Positions 1 through 8,817 of a stretch of DNA of 43,709 nucleotides are shown in pieces. Origin of the DNA: Clostridiales bacterium VE202-21 (GTDB taxonomy: Bacteria; Bacillota; Clostridia; Lachnospirales; Lachnospiraceae); NCBI GenBank assembly GCA_000509105.1, contig BAIF02000081.1, positions 1-43,709 on the forward strand, written 5' to 3'. Position numbers and translations under genes: made by a program. The notes below the pieces were generated by a model. That model searched no databases and was not told where the DNA came from. It saw only the letters and a list, made by a program, of their open reading frames with translations. Position 1 is the stretch's first letter. Each line of letters starts with the position of its first letter.

Positions 1-1
1 C

Positions 2-82
2 CGCCTCACCTTTTACGACGCGGACGCATACTTTCGCCCCTTTTTTCAAATACTATCACTACTATATTTTTGGAAAGGTTAG
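2..82 (+). CDS. possible 3' end of an upstream gene (partial)
   Basis: A frame open from the window edge to a TAG at 80-82 gives 26 residues, starting RLTFYDADAYF and ending LLYFWKG. The stop lies ten bases before the next ATG, and the ribosome-binding site of the next ORF (AGGTGG) overlaps it, as expected inside an operon. The fragment is too short to identify. By family context (dacF, spoIIA and sigF often precede spoVAA) it could end a sporulation gene, but that is inference. A second frame is also open across this stretch. Confidence 0.3.
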   Translation, partial: RLTFYDADAYFRPFFQILSLLYFWKG

Positions 83-91
83 GTGGCCTCT

Positions 92-217
92 ATGGAAAAT
101 GGAAGAAGGAAAATCCGTATCTGCCTCTTTGGCATTGTGCTTGCGGCGGTGGTTGTGGGTATTTTTTATTATTATTTTAATGGAAGCGGGCAGCCTCTGC
201 CAGTGAGGGAACTCTGA
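92..217 (+). CDS. small single-span membrane protein, possibly frameshifted
   Basis: This ORF of 41 codons begins at an ATG ten bases after AGGTGG. It has a basic start (MENGRRKIR) followed by a hydrophobic helix (LFGIVLAAVVVGIFYYYF) and a short polar tail, so one membrane span with N-in topology is likely. It ends at TGA 215-217. One extra G in the GGG run at 207-209 would instead continue the frame to TAA 247-249 with a tail GTLIQGPKVEYYGC, overlapping the spoVAA start by eight bases, a typical coupled arrangement. I do not recognise the protein. It sits just ahead of spoVAA, so a sporulation role is possible but unproven. Confidence 0.4.
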   Translation: MENGRRKIRICLFGIVLAAVVVGIFYYYFNGSGQPLPVREL

Positions 218-241
218 TTCAGGGACCGAAGGTGGAATACT

Positions 242-907
242 ATGGCTGTTAATCATGATACAGTTTATCTCAAGGGTGACAGGAACGTTGAGGTACAGAA
301 AAAAGATGTCACCTTAGGTGATATTGTTGCTATGGAGTGCAGCAATAAGGAGATGATTCCCAAACTGAAAACCTTGAAAATCCTGAAGATACCGGATAAG
401 AAAAAACAGCGTATGGTAATCTCTATCTTAAAAATTATTGCCTGCATCCATGAGAAATATCCTGGACTTGAAGTACAAAATATGGGAGAGCAGGATATAA
501 TTATCACTTATGAAGAACAGAAGACGCCCGGGATGGTATGGCATGTAATAAAAACGGTCATTGTAGTGCTGATTACTTTCTGTGGCGCTGCTTTTTCAAT
601 TATGGCTTTTAATAATGACGTTTCCACGTCAAAATTGTTTTCTCAGATTTATGAGTTTGTTACGGGAGATGTTTCCGACGGATTTACGATTCTGGAGGTT
701 TCTTATTCCGTAGGTATTACGGTAGGTATCCTGGTATTTTTCAATCACTTCGGGAAGAAGCGTTTTACAGTAGATCCGACGCCTATGGAGGTGCAGATGC
801 GTCTTTACGAAAATGACATCCAGACAACGCTGGTCGAGGATGCATCAAGAAGGGAGCAGGAGCTGGATGTGGGTAAATCAAATCATATTAGCAGTCATCG
901 GACTTAG
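242..907 (+). CDS. spoVAA: stage V sporulation protein AA
   Basis: Protein of 221 residues matching the SpoVAA pattern: a soluble N-terminal domain (about residues 1-90, with VYLKGDRNVEV and PGLEVQNMGEQDI) followed by two membrane segments near 100-121 and 155-175, and a cytoplasmic tail with the motif TPMEVQMRLYEND. SpoVA proteins form the inner-membrane channel that loads Ca-dipicolinate into the forespore and releases it at germination. The ATG at 242 follows AAGGTGG by about seven bases. The 3' end overlaps spoVAB by 41 bases in another frame, so the pair is translationally coupled. The spoVAC-D-E genes that often follow are not here; they lie 14-19 kb downstream. Confidence 0.88.
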   Translation: MAVNHDTVYLKGDRNVEVQKKDVTLGDIVAMECSNKEMIPKLKTLKILKIPDKKKQRMVISILKIIACIHEKYPGLEVQNMGEQDIIITYEEQKTPGMVWHVIKTVIVVLITFCGAAFSIMAFNNDVSTSKLFSQIYEFVTGDVSDGFTILEVSYSVGITVGILVFFNHFGKKRFTVDPTPMEVQMRLYENDIQTTLVEDASRREQELDVGKSNHISSHRT

Positions 908-1283
908 TGGCGGGCTTGTCGTCGCGGGCGGACTGTTTTCTTTTATTATAGAGCTGGGGGTGGTAGCAGATTTTGCAGACCGGACACATACCGGCGACAG
1001 AATTCTGCTTTATGAAGACTGTGTCGCCCTGGGCGGAATTGCAGGTAATCTTTTCTCAGTATTTGAGATCCATATCTCTCACGGAAACTGGCTGATCCCG
1101 GTATTTGGGATTCTGGCCGGTATCTTTGTGGGCTGCTGGTCAATGGCTCTGGCTGAGATATTGAATGTATTCCCCATTTTTGTACGCAGGTTGAAAATCG
1201 TGCGGTATATATCTGCGTTTATCATCAGCATGGCGCTTGGAAAAGGTATCGGGTCTTTTGTGTTCTTTTTGCAGCGGTGGTAG
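867..1283 (+). CDS. spoVAB: stage V sporulation protein AB
   Basis: A 138-residue integral membrane protein beginning MWVNQIILAVIGLSGG. It has about four hydrophobic segments and the SpoVAB-like motif YEDCVALGGIAGNLFS around residues 50-65. Length agrees with the usual ~140 residues. The frame is open from 813, but the ATG at 867 is preferred: AGGAG lies just before it and the protein then starts directly with the first membrane helix. It is translationally coupled to spoVAA and functions with it in the spore inner membrane in dipicolinate transport (family knowledge). No U-tailed terminator is visible before the next promoter at 1359. Confidence 0.85.
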   Translation: MWVNQIILAVIGLSGGLVVAGGLFSFIIELGVVADFADRTHTGDRILLYEDCVALGGIAGNLFSVFEIHISHGNWLIPVFGILAGIFVGCWSMALAEILNVFPIFVRRLKIVRYISAFIISMALGKGIGSFVFFLQRW

Positions 1284-1358
1284 CAGGAAGGTAAAATGAA
1301 GAGACAGCCGTAAGCCTAAAAGTTTGTTAAGAAGTTTTCAAAGAACGAGTCAGAAAAC

Positions 1359-1387
1359 TTGACTTATTTCTTATGCCGGTGTAAAAT
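1359..1387 (+). promoter_or_regulatory. sigma-A promoter of the nucleoside transporter operon
   Basis: TTGACT (1359-1364) and TAAAAT (1382-1387) are separated by exactly 17 bases. The predicted start near 1394 lies just ahead of a long leader hairpin and 75 bases before the lipoprotein ATG. Confidence 0.75.
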
Positions 1388-1402
1388 TTAGAAGTAGTAT
1401 AA

Positions 1403-1450
1403 GGCTATCCAATCAAGGAATATGTTTCTTAATTAGGGTAGCCAGTTTTT
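1403..1450 (+). terminator. terminator-like hairpin in the leader of the BMP operon
   Basis: GGCTATCC (1403-1410) pairs with GGGTAGCC (1436-1443), and the enclosed AATCAAGGAA (1411-1420) pairs with TTTCTTAATT across a four-base loop, giving about 18 base pairs with one mismatch and one bulge. It is followed by AGTTTTTATTT. It lies between the promoter and the first gene, where it could act as an attenuator or simply stabilise the mRNA. No purine-riboswitch core was recognised upstream. Confidence 0.5.
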
Positions 1451-1467
1451 ATTTAGGAGGAGAAGGT

Positions 1468-2643
1468 ATGAAAAAGAAAATCTTGAGCGCACTGCTGTGC
1501 GCAACGTTGGTTATCGGCCTGGTTTCAGGCTGCGGTGCCAAACCGGCTGCAGAGGCAGACACTTCAGATTCAGACGACAAGAAGACAGAGAGTACATCAG
1601 GCATTGCAAAAGAAGATCTGAAAGTCGGCTTTGTACATGTTTCTGATGCCAGTGATATGGGGTATACATACAACCATGATCTGGGAACCAAGGAGATGCA
1701 GGAAGCATTGGGATTAAGCGATGATCAGATTATCAACAAGTTCAATGTTCCTGAGGGTGCTGAATGTGATACCGCGCTGAGAGAACTGGTTGATGCCGGA
1801 TGCAACATTATTTTTGCAACAAGCTTCGGATTTGAGGACTATGTAAAAGAAGTGGCAGCGGAGTATCCTGATATTCAGTTCTGCCATGCTACAGGATTCC
1901 AGGCAAAGGATTCCGGGTTGAGTAACATGCATAACTATTTTGCATCCATCTATGAAGCGCGTTACCTGGCAGGAATTGCAGCAGGTATGAAGACAGAGTC
2001 CAACAAGCTGGGTTATGTGGCGGCGTTCCCATTTGCAGAGGTTATCAGCGGATATACCGCATTCTACCTTGGGGCTAAGAGCGTGAATCCGGATGTAACC
2101 ATGGATATTATGTACACAAATTCATGGAACGACCCAACTGTAGAATCACAGGTTGCAAAAGCTCTGATTGAGAGAGGCTGCGATGTGGTTTCCCAGCATT
2201 CAGACTCTACAGCACCGGCAACGACGGCTGAGGAGTACGGTGCATTCCAGGTTGGATATAACAATGATATGATTGAAGCAGCACCGAAGGCTTCCCTGAT
2301 TTCCGCACGTATTGACTGGGGCATCTATGTAACAGATGCAGTACAGGCTGTGATCGACGGCAAGGAGATCCCGGTTGACTGGTGTAAAGGTCTGAAAGAT
2401 GGCGCAGTTTATTTGTCACCACTGAATACTGATATTGCAGCAGAGGGAACTCAGGAAGCAATCGACAAGGCGACTAAGGCACTTGAGGCTGGAGAGATCC
2501 ATGTATTCGATGGTCCTCTGAAAGGGACAAGCCCGGATGGTGAAACAATAGAAGTTGCTGAAGGGGATTACTATCACGAGCAGGAAGAAGCTTCTGCACC
2601 ATCCTGGTGTTATATCGTCGAAGGATGCAATGTGGTTGAATAA
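1468..2643 (+). CDS. BMP-family nucleoside-binding lipoprotein
   Basis: The 391-residue protein starts with a lipoprotein signal (KKKILSALLCATLVIGLVSGC; lipobox VSGC, Cys22), a Ser/Asp/Glu-rich linker, and then a two-lobe periplasmic-binding fold of the BMP/PnrA type. Features include KVGFVHVSDASDMGYTYNHD, IIFATSFGFEDYV, YPDIQFCHATG and the later GCDVVSQHSDS. Characterised members bind purine or other nucleosides outside the cell for a dedicated ABC importer. The start is fixed by AGGAGGAGAAGG just upstream. It is transcribed from the promoter at 1359 and followed by a terminator at 2715 that probably lets only part of the transcripts reach the ATPase and permeases, giving excess binding protein (inference). 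Ligand choice cannot be read from sequence, but downstream nucleoside hydrolase and ribokinases favour a ribonucleoside. Confidence 0.85.
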   Translation: MKKKILSALLCATLVIGLVSGCGAKPAAEADTSDSDDKKTESTSGIAKEDLKVGFVHVSDASDMGYTYNHDLGTKEMQEALGLSDDQIINKFNVPEGAECDTALRELVDAGCNIIFATSFGFEDYVKEVAAEYPDIQFCHATGFQAKDSGLSNMHNYFASIYEARYLAGIAAGMKTESNKLGYVAAFPFAEVISGYTAFYLGAKSVNPDVTMDIMYTNSWNDPTVESQVAKALIERGCDVVSQHSDSTAPATTAEEYGAFQVGYNNDMIEAAPKASLISARIDWGIYVTDAVQAVIDGKEIPVDWCKGLKDGAVYLSPLNTDIAAEGTQEAIDKATKALEAGEIHVFDGPLKGTSPDGETIEVAEGDYYHEQEEASAPSWCYIVEGCNVVE

Positions 2644-2714
2644 TCGAGTTACTAAGAGCACCCGAATGGTGTGAAAAGCAGCATTATCGATTCATTCAGG
2701 GATAAGTTCATTGA

Positions 2715-2743
2715 CAGAGCCGTTGTATGACGGCTCTGTTTTT
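2715..2743 (+). terminator. intrinsic terminator between binding protein and ATPase
   Basis: CAGAGCCGT (2715-2723) pairs perfectly with ACGGCTCTG (2730-2738) over a six-base loop, followed by TTTTT. Its position inside the transporter operon suggests partial termination. Confidence 0.75.
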
Positions 2744-2868
2744 GGAGAGAGGCCTTTTCGGGCATTCCGTAATGCATGTCATTGCAGGGACGTGTATTGC
2801 GGTGTACCCGAACAGGAGACTGAAAAGGAAGAGAAGAAAGACAGGAAGAGTAAAAGGAGGGTGAAGAC

Positions 2869-4500
2869 TTGGGCGAGACTACAGAATATGCTGTGAAAAT
2901 GCATCATGTCACCAAAACATTTGGAAAGGTCGTTGCCAACAAGGATGTTGACCTGGAGCTGAAAAACGGAGAGATACTGGCGCTCCTTGGTGAAAATGGG
3001 AGCGGTAAGACGACGCTGATGAATATGCTTTCGGGCATTTATTTCCCGGACCACGGGGAAATCAGCATCCACGGCACACCGGTGACAATCCGTTCGCCGA
3101 GGGATGCGTTTGGACTGGGAATCGGAATGATCCACCAGCATTTTAAACTGGTAGATGTTCTGACGGCCGCGGAAAACATCGTGCTGGGACTTGACGGGAA
3201 GGCGGTGCTGAACCGGAAAGAAGTAAATAAAAAGGTAGCGGAGATTGCATCCAGATATGGGTTTGAGATCGATCCTGGCAAGAAGATTTACAACATGGCC
3301 GTCTCAGAGAAACAGACGGTTGAAATCCTGAAGGTTTTGTACAGAGGGGCAGATATCCTGATTCTGGATGAACCTACGGCAGTACTGACGCCGCAGGAGA
3401 CGGAGAAGCTTTTCGCGGTGCTGCGTAATATGAAAAAGGATGGCAAATCCATCATCATTATTACGCATAAGCTGCATGAGGTACTGGCGATATCCGACCG
3501 TGTGGCGATACTTCGCAAGGGGGAATACATAGGTGCTGTTGAGACAGCAAAGACAAACCAGGCAGAGCTGACGGAGATGATGGTGGGGCGGCCGGTCAGT
3601 CTGGAGATTGACAGGCCAAAGCAGGAGCGGAGCATTGAGCGTCTTCAGGTCATTGACCTGACCTGCCTGAATGGTGAGGGTGTCAAGGCGCTGGACAATG
3701 TCTCTTTCTCGGCGTATGGAGGTGAGATACTGGGGGTTGCCGGGATTGCAGGAAGCGGCCAAAAAGAACTCTGTGAGGCGATCGCAGGCCTGTATCCTGC
3801 CATCGGCGGCTCGGTGCTCTACGCAGGCGAACATAACGGAGAGCCGATCAAAGAGCGGATTCTGGGACTCAAGCCCGACGAGATTGTAAAAAAAGGCATT
3901 TCGATGGCCTTCGTTCCTGAAGACAGGCTCGGTATGGGGCTGGTTGCGGGTATGGATATGACAGACAACGTAATGCTTCGAAGCTACAAAGATAAAAAAG
4001 GCCTTTTTGTGGATCGGAAAACACCAAAGGCAGTGGCTGAACAGCTCATTGAGGAGCTGGAGATTGTAACGCCCGGAGTAGAGACGCCTGTGGGAAGGCT
4101 TTCGGGAGGAAACGTCCAGAAGGTACTGCTGGGCAGGGAGATTGCCCTGAGCCCGTCCGTATTGATTGTGGCATATCCGGTGCGGGGGCTGGACATCAAC
4201 TCTTCCTATCGGATCTATGACCTGCTGAACGAACAGAAGAAAAAGGGGGTGGCTGTTATATTTATCGGAGAAGACCTGGATGTGCTGATGGAACTCTCCG
4301 ACCGCATCATGGTTCTCTGCGGAGGAAAGGTGAGCGGTATTGTAGATCCGCGCACGGTGACGAAGGAAGATATCGGCCTGATGATGATCCATGTGGGGGA
4401 TGAGAAAAACGGCCCGAAGAGCAGTGACCAGGAAAATGCCGTCGGACATGCCGCCGGTGAAAATAAGGATGAGACTACAAAAGAGGAGGCAGGGGTATGA
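2869..4500 (+). CDS. nucleoside ABC importer, double ATP-binding protein
   Basis: A 543-residue protein with two tandem ABC domains, like the NupO/YufO and sugar-type (RbsA-like) ATPases. Domain 1 has Walker A GENGSGKTT near residues 42-50, a degenerate signature (VSEKQ) and Walker B ILILDEPTA. Domain 2 has a degenerate Walker A region (GIAGSGQKEL), an intact signature LSGGNVQK and a Walker B region without the usual acidic pair (LIVAYPVRGLD), the normal asymmetry in this group. The start is a TTG at 2869, seven bases after AAAGGAGGG; no better ATG exists upstream in frame. Its stop overlaps the next start (ATGA). It energises the two permeases that follow with the BMP lipoprotein as receptor. 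Confidence 0.85.
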   Translation: MGETTEYAVKMHHVTKTFGKVVANKDVDLELKNGEILALLGENGSGKTTLMNMLSGIYFPDHGEISIHGTPVTIRSPRDAFGLGIGMIHQHFKLVDVLTAAENIVLGLDGKAVLNRKEVNKKVAEIASRYGFEIDPGKKIYNMAVSEKQTVEILKVLYRGADILILDEPTAVLTPQETEKLFAVLRNMKKDGKSIIIITHKLHEVLAISDRVAILRKGEYIGAVETAKTNQAELTEMMVGRPVSLEIDRPKQERSIERLQVIDLTCLNGEGVKALDNVSFSAYGGEILGVAGIAGSGQKELCEAIAGLYPAIGGSVLYAGEHNGEPIKERILGLKPDEIVKKGISMAFVPEDRLGMGLVAGMDMTDNVMLRSYKDKKGLFVDRKTPKAVAEQLIEELEIVTPGVETPVGRLSGGNVQKVLLGREIALSPSVLIVAYPVRGLDINSSYRIYDLLNEQKKKGVAVIFIGEDLDVLMELSDRIMVLCGGKVSGIVDPRTVTKEDIGLMMIHVGDEKNGPKSSDQENAVGHAAGENKDETTKEEAGV

Positions 4501-5594
4501 GCAGTAAGCAGACACAGGTAAAAGAACCACTGATCCGTATGGTGAAAAGAGGTTCTATTTCACAGCAGAAGGCCTGGGGAATCCGTGCGGCCGCTTTTCT
4601 TCTGTCGCTTGTGACCGGGGGGCTTTTAATCCTAGTTCTCGGACATAACCCGCTGGCTGTATATAAGGCTATGGTAATCGGATCCTGGGGTTCCAGAACC
4701 GTAATCCATGAGACCGTAAAACTCGCGGTTCCGCTTTTGATCACGGCGATCGGTATCTCCTTTGCGTTTAAAATGAAGTTCTGGAATATCGGGGCAGAGG
4801 GGCAGATCCTTGTGGGGGCAGTTGCAGCGGGTGCGTTTGGATTATTCACCGCGCATATCTTCCCAAAGATTCCGCTTGTAATCCTGATGCTTTTGGCAGG
4901 TATGGCGGCTGGCGGCCTGTATGGTCTGCTTCCGGCAGTCTGTAAGGCAAAATGGGGAACCAATGAGACACTGTTTACCCTGATGCTGAACTATATCGCA
5001 CTTGCATTTATCAAATATCTGATGAATGGTCCGTGGAAAGCGCCGGGAAGCAGTTTCCCGAAGATTGCCATGCTGGTACAGGGCGCAAGGCTGAAAAAGG
5101 TACTGGGCGTCCACTGGGGCTGGATTCTGGCGCTGGTTCTGGTTGTACTTGCATTCATCTATTTCAATAAGACGAAGCAGGGCTATGAGATTGCTGTTGT
5201 GGGACAGAGCAATAACACGGCGAGATATGCGGGAATCAACGTCAGCAAAGTTTTTATCCGCACCATGTTTTTATCCGGTGCAATGTGCGGCCTCGTAGGA
5301 ATGCTCCAGTTTGCGGGCGCAGATTATACGATAACGGAAGGAACTGCAGGCGGTGTCGGCTTTACTGCGATCACGGTAGCATGGCTGGCAAAGATGAACC
5401 CCTTTGGAATGCTGGTGGTTTCCGTATTTATCGCCATGCTTGAGAGGGGATCCAATACCATTCAGACGAATTTTAAGATACCGGCTTCGGCTTCAGACCT
5501 GTTGATTGGAATCATCCTTTTCTTCATGCTTGGTTGCGAGTTCTTTATTACATACCGTCTGATTTTCAGAGGAAAGGAGGAACAGCATGCTTAG
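4497..5594 (+). CDS. nucleoside ABC importer permease 1
   Basis: A 365-residue membrane protein of the branched-chain/ribose-type permease superfamily (NupP/YufP-like). About nine to ten hydrophobic segments follow a basic cytoplasmic N-terminus. The block FKMKFWNIGAEGQILVGA near residue 85 is typical of this permease. It overlaps the ATPase stop by four bases (ATGA), with AGAGGAGG upstream, and the next permease by eight bases, so the three are translationally coupled. It forms the transmembrane pore with the next gene product. Confidence 0.85.
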   Translation: MSSKQTQVKEPLIRMVKRGSISQQKAWGIRAAAFLLSLVTGGLLILVLGHNPLAVYKAMVIGSWGSRTVIHETVKLAVPLLITAIGISFAFKMKFWNIGAEGQILVGAVAAGAFGLFTAHIFPKIPLVILMLLAGMAAGGLYGLLPAVCKAKWGTNETLFTLMLNYIALAFIKYLMNGPWKAPGSSFPKIAMLVQGARLKKVLGVHWGWILALVLVVLAFIYFNKTKQGYEIAVVGQSNNTARYAGINVSKVFIRTMFLSGAMCGLVGMLQFAGADYTITEGTAGGVGFTAITVAWLAKMNPFGMLVVSVFIAMLERGSNTIQTNFKIPASASDLLIGIILFFMLGCEFFITYRLIFRGKEEQHA

Positions 5595-6579
5595 TACATT
5601 AAACAGTTTATTCATTGCGGCAGTACTGGCAGGTACACCGCTGCTGCTGGGGGCGCTGGGGGAAATCCTGACTGAAAAATCAGGAAATATGAACCTTGGT
5701 GTGGAAGGCATGATGTTCATGGGGGCGATCACGGGTCTGGCAGGCTCTTATTATTACGAACAGGCCGTGGCAAAATCCGGCGGCAGTGTCAGCGGGACGG
5801 TATCTGCATTGATTGCGCTTCTGGTGTCATTTGTAGCGGGAGCCTTTGGAGCGCTGATCTACGCGTTCCTCACCATTTCTCTGCGTGCGAACCAGAACGT
5901 AACCGGTCTGACGCTGACCATCTTCGGGACAGGTTTCGGCAACTTTTTCGGGGAATATATCGGACAAAAGGCCGGTGGATATGTAGCGGTAAGCGGTACC
6001 ACAAAAGCAGCTTTTTCAAGGCTGCATATACCGGTGCTGTCTGATATCCCGATTATAGGCAAGCTGTTATTCGAATATAACTGGCTGGTATATTTTGCAG
6101 TGATCCTCGCCATATTTATGGCATGGTTCTTTAACAAATCCCGTGTGGGCTTGAACCTTAGGGCAATCGGGGAAGATCCGGCTACTGCCGATGCGGCGGG
6201 AATCAATATTACAAAATACAAGTATATTGCAACCGTAGTGGGCGGTGGAATATGTGGGATCGGCGGTATGTACATGAGTATGGTCACCACATCCGGCGTC
6301 TGGGTACACGGATGTGTCAGCGGCTACGGCTGGCTCGCTGTTGCTCTTGTAATTTTCGCAACATGGAGACCTGCAAAAGGAATATTAGTTGCACTGATAT
6401 TCGGAGGCCTGACAATCATGCGTATGTATGTAAACATCCCGGGACTCCCGGCACAGATTTATGACATGCTGCCATATGTGGCAACAATCGTGGTTCTGGT
6501 AGTCACAAGCATGCGCCAGAGCAAAGAGCATGCACAGCCAAAGAGCTGCGGCCTAAACTATTTCCGCGAGGAGCGGTAG
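5587..6579 (+). CDS. nucleoside ABC importer permease 2
   Basis: A 330-residue membrane protein with about eight to ten hydrophobic segments, of the NupQ/YufQ type. Signature blocks are LLLGALGEILTEKSGNMNLGVEGMM in the N-terminal region and RAIGEDPATADAAGINI in the cytoplasmic loop. It starts at ATG 5587 behind AAAGGAGGAAC, overlapping the preceding permease. It is the last gene of the importer and is followed by a strong terminator at 6675. The pairing of a KFWNIGAEGQ permease with a GNMNLGVEG permease is characteristic of BMP nucleoside importers. Confidence 0.85.
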   Translation: MLSTLNSLFIAAVLAGTPLLLGALGEILTEKSGNMNLGVEGMMFMGAITGLAGSYYYEQAVAKSGGSVSGTVSALIALLVSFVAGAFGALIYAFLTISLRANQNVTGLTLTIFGTGFGNFFGEYIGQKAGGYVAVSGTTKAAFSRLHIPVLSDIPIIGKLLFEYNWLVYFAVILAIFMAWFFNKSRVGLNLRAIGEDPATADAAGINITKYKYIATVVGGGICGIGGMYMSMVTTSGVWVHGCVSGYGWLAVALVIFATWRPAKGILVALIFGGLTIMRMYVNIPGLPAQIYDMLPYVATIVVLVVTSMRQSKEHAQPKSCGLNYFREER

Positions 6580-6674
6580 CGGCGGGCGGTGCGCGTAAAT
6601 GAGATAACGGGAGAAGCGATAGCAGGAAACTGATACAGGGGGATAAAAAAGTAAACGGCAGTAAGCCGGAACAG

Positions 6675-6720
6675 AAAAAAGGAGAGAAACCAGGGCGGCC
6701 TGGTTTTCCCTCCTTTTTTC
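6675..6720 (+). terminator. strong intrinsic terminator after the nucleoside importer
   Basis: An A-run followed by GGAG and AAACCAGG pairs with CCTGGTTTT and CTCCTTTTTT around a GCGG loop, with a U-rich tail. The A-rich left side would also support termination from the other strand. Confidence 0.75.
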
Positions 6721-6742
6721 ATGTCAATTTTACCAGAAACTA

Positions 6743-6802
6743 TTGTACGAAAGAATTTTCGAAACCTATACATTTTGTTGAAAATGTCGGAAAATACTTT
6801 CG
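6743..6802 (+). promoter_or_regulatory. candidate promoter and LacI-type operators before the fused regulator
   Basis: TTGTAC (6743-6748) and TATACA (6767-6772), 18 bases apart, form a plausible sigma-A promoter. Its spacer holds the imperfect palindrome CGAAAGAATTTTCG (6748-6761). A related one, CGGAAAATACTTTCG (6788-6802), begins 40 bases further on. LacI-family operators are often CG-centred or CG-flanked GAAA/TTTC palindromes of this size, so the pair may be autoregulatory sites for the LacI domain encoded at 6910. Both the promoter and the operator calls are inferences. Confidence 0.4.
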
Positions 6803-6909
6803 TAAAGATGGAATATTGAAATAAAAAGAACAAAATGTTAAAGTTAAGTAACAAAAACATTTTAGTAAAAAAATTTCTTGAAAGTAAACGAAATAGAGGA
6901 GGGAGGGAA

Positions 6910-8813
6910 ATGAATATAAATGATATTGCAAAACTTGCCGGGGTTTCAGCATCTACAGTATCGAAAGTGATGAATGGCAAGGACAAAGATATCGGTGAAG
7001 AGACGAAGAAGAAAGTGTTAAAGGTAATTGAAGAAGAAAATTATATCCCGTATTCAAAATATCGGGAAAAGGAAGGGCTGAAAAATCATCTGATTGGTTT
7101 TCTGGTCAGAAAGAATAATCGGGAACGGGAAGAACTGATCATGAGCGCAGAAAAGACGGCGCGCGATATGGGCTATAGTCTGGTTGTCAGCTATGTAGAT
7201 GAATCAAAGGAGATGAAACAGAGGATAGCTGAGATGGCCCGGAGAAAAATAGCGGGAATTCTGCTGGATACGAATCAGTGTTTTACAGAAACAAAATTTG
7301 AGAATGCTTCCGTGTATATCTGCCAGACAAAGGGGTTTGATGAAAGGCAGAAAGCGACATTCTATTACCGGCTCTCGGAGGTAGGAAGAATTGCGGCAGA
7401 CAGGCTTATAAAAGCCGGACACCAGAAAATAGCCTGTATTGTGTTAAAACAAGACAAAAGCATATGGGATGGTTATAAGCTGGCTATGCAGAATAACAAT
7501 TTTCCCGTGCAGCCGATCTGGTCTTATGAAAGCGATACGATTGAGGACATCGAAAAGTATGGAGTAAGCCAATGCCTGAGTGAGAATGTGACTGCGATTA
7601 TCTGCGGCTCCCAGGAGATCACTTTCTCTGTCTGTAAAGTATTAGAGCGGGGCAGAACTGCGATTCCGGAAGAATTATCAATAATCTCCATCGGGGATGG
7701 AAGGATGCTAGAGATGCTTGGATATGGAATAACAGCGGTGAAGCTTCCGAGTAACAATGTGGCGGGGGAAGCTGCCGCGTGTCTGATAGAAATGATTCAG
7801 AGTGAAAAGCAGATTGAGGTGATGAAAAGATTTCCGCCCGCCATAACAGAGCGCGGGAGCATTGCGGAGCCCGCACAGGCTAAGCTGGGAGAAAAGATTG
7901 TGGTAGTGGGAAGCATGAATATGGATGTTACGATTGAAGTCTCCAGAATTCCCGTGAATGGTGAAACGCAGATTGCGGAGAGGGTGTATGTATTTCCCGG
8001 GGGGAAAGGAGGCAATCAGGCTGTGGGAGTCGGAAAGCTGGGCGGACAGGCCTATATGATCGGCTGCCTGGGAAATGATATGGACGGGAAACAGCTCTAC
8101 ACGAGCCTTACGGAAAACCATGTGCACATGGATGGCGTGCTTTTCGATCATTCCCTTCCCAGCGGTAAGGCATACATCAATGTGGAGCGCAGCGGCGAAA
8201 GTACGATCGTGGTATATCCGGGAGCCAACAGAAATCTGAGCATCCTCCATATCAACCGGTTTAAATACCTGTTCGATAGCGCTGCGTACTGTCTGTTGTC
8301 TCTTGAAATTCCCGGAGACATAGCGGAATACACGATCAAATTCTGCAGACGAAATGACACACAGGTTATTTTAAAGCCTTCTGCCGTGGAGAAAATTAAG
8401 GACGAGCTGCTCCCGGATATTTCCTATTTTGTTCCGAACGAACATGAGTTAAATGTTTTTGTGCCCCGAGGAGAGAGCCTGGAGGAGAAGGCGGAGATTT
8501 TACTGAGAAAAGGCGTTGGTAATGTAATCGTCACATTGGGACCAGAGGATGTTATTTCAGGAATTTGGAGTACTCCATGTATTTTGAGGGAACCGGGTTT
8601 GAAGCGGTGGATACGACAGGAGGAGCAGATTCTTTTATCAGCGCACTGGCGGTTTATCTAAGCGAGGGGAAAAATATCATTCAGTCCATAGGATGCGCCG
8701 TTTATGCATCGGGACTGAGCGTAACCAGATACGGAGTCCAGCCGGCGCTTCCTGACCGTAAGTCCGTGGACATCTATGAAGATGAAATCTATTCGAAATA
8801 TATGAGGAGGTGA
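6910..8813 (+). CDS. LacI-family regulator fused to a ribokinase (one-base frameshift)
   Basis: Residues 1-60 from ATG 6910 (behind AGGAGGGAGGG) form a LacI helix-turn-helix (INDIAKLAGVSASTVSKVMNG). About 62-325 is a periplasmic-binding-like effector domain. From about 328 a PfkB-family ribokinase begins: IVVVGSMNMD, GGKGGNQAV and PNEHELN follow in the same frame. The frame then goes wrong at the GG of 8547-8548. In the -1 frame the protein continues through VDTTGGADSF, carrying the catalytic Asp (codon 8628-8630; the usual GAGD reads GGAD), to TGA 8811-8813. Restoring one G gives about 634 residues with a complete kinase; as read, the product stops at 8661 without the active site. The natural role would be a regulator that binds, and perhaps phosphorylates, a ribose-like ligand. 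The next gene's ribosome-binding site overlaps its stop. Confidence 0.8.
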
Positions 8814-8817
8814 TAGT

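Noticed and set aside
1388..1467. Purine riboswitch in the nucleoside importer leader
   Set aside because: No three-way junction with the conserved loop sequences; only a single long hairpin is present.
3304..4530. 408-residue ORF antisense to the nucleoside ATPase
   Set aside because: It mirrors a well-conserved gene on the other strand, lacks a ribosome-binding site and family motifs, and has a composition (many His, Gln) typical of shadow frames.
8541..8550. Programmed -1 frameshift in the LacI-ribokinase gene
   Set aside because: No slippery heptamer of the X XXY YYZ kind and no obvious downstream pseudoknot; a missing G is simpler.
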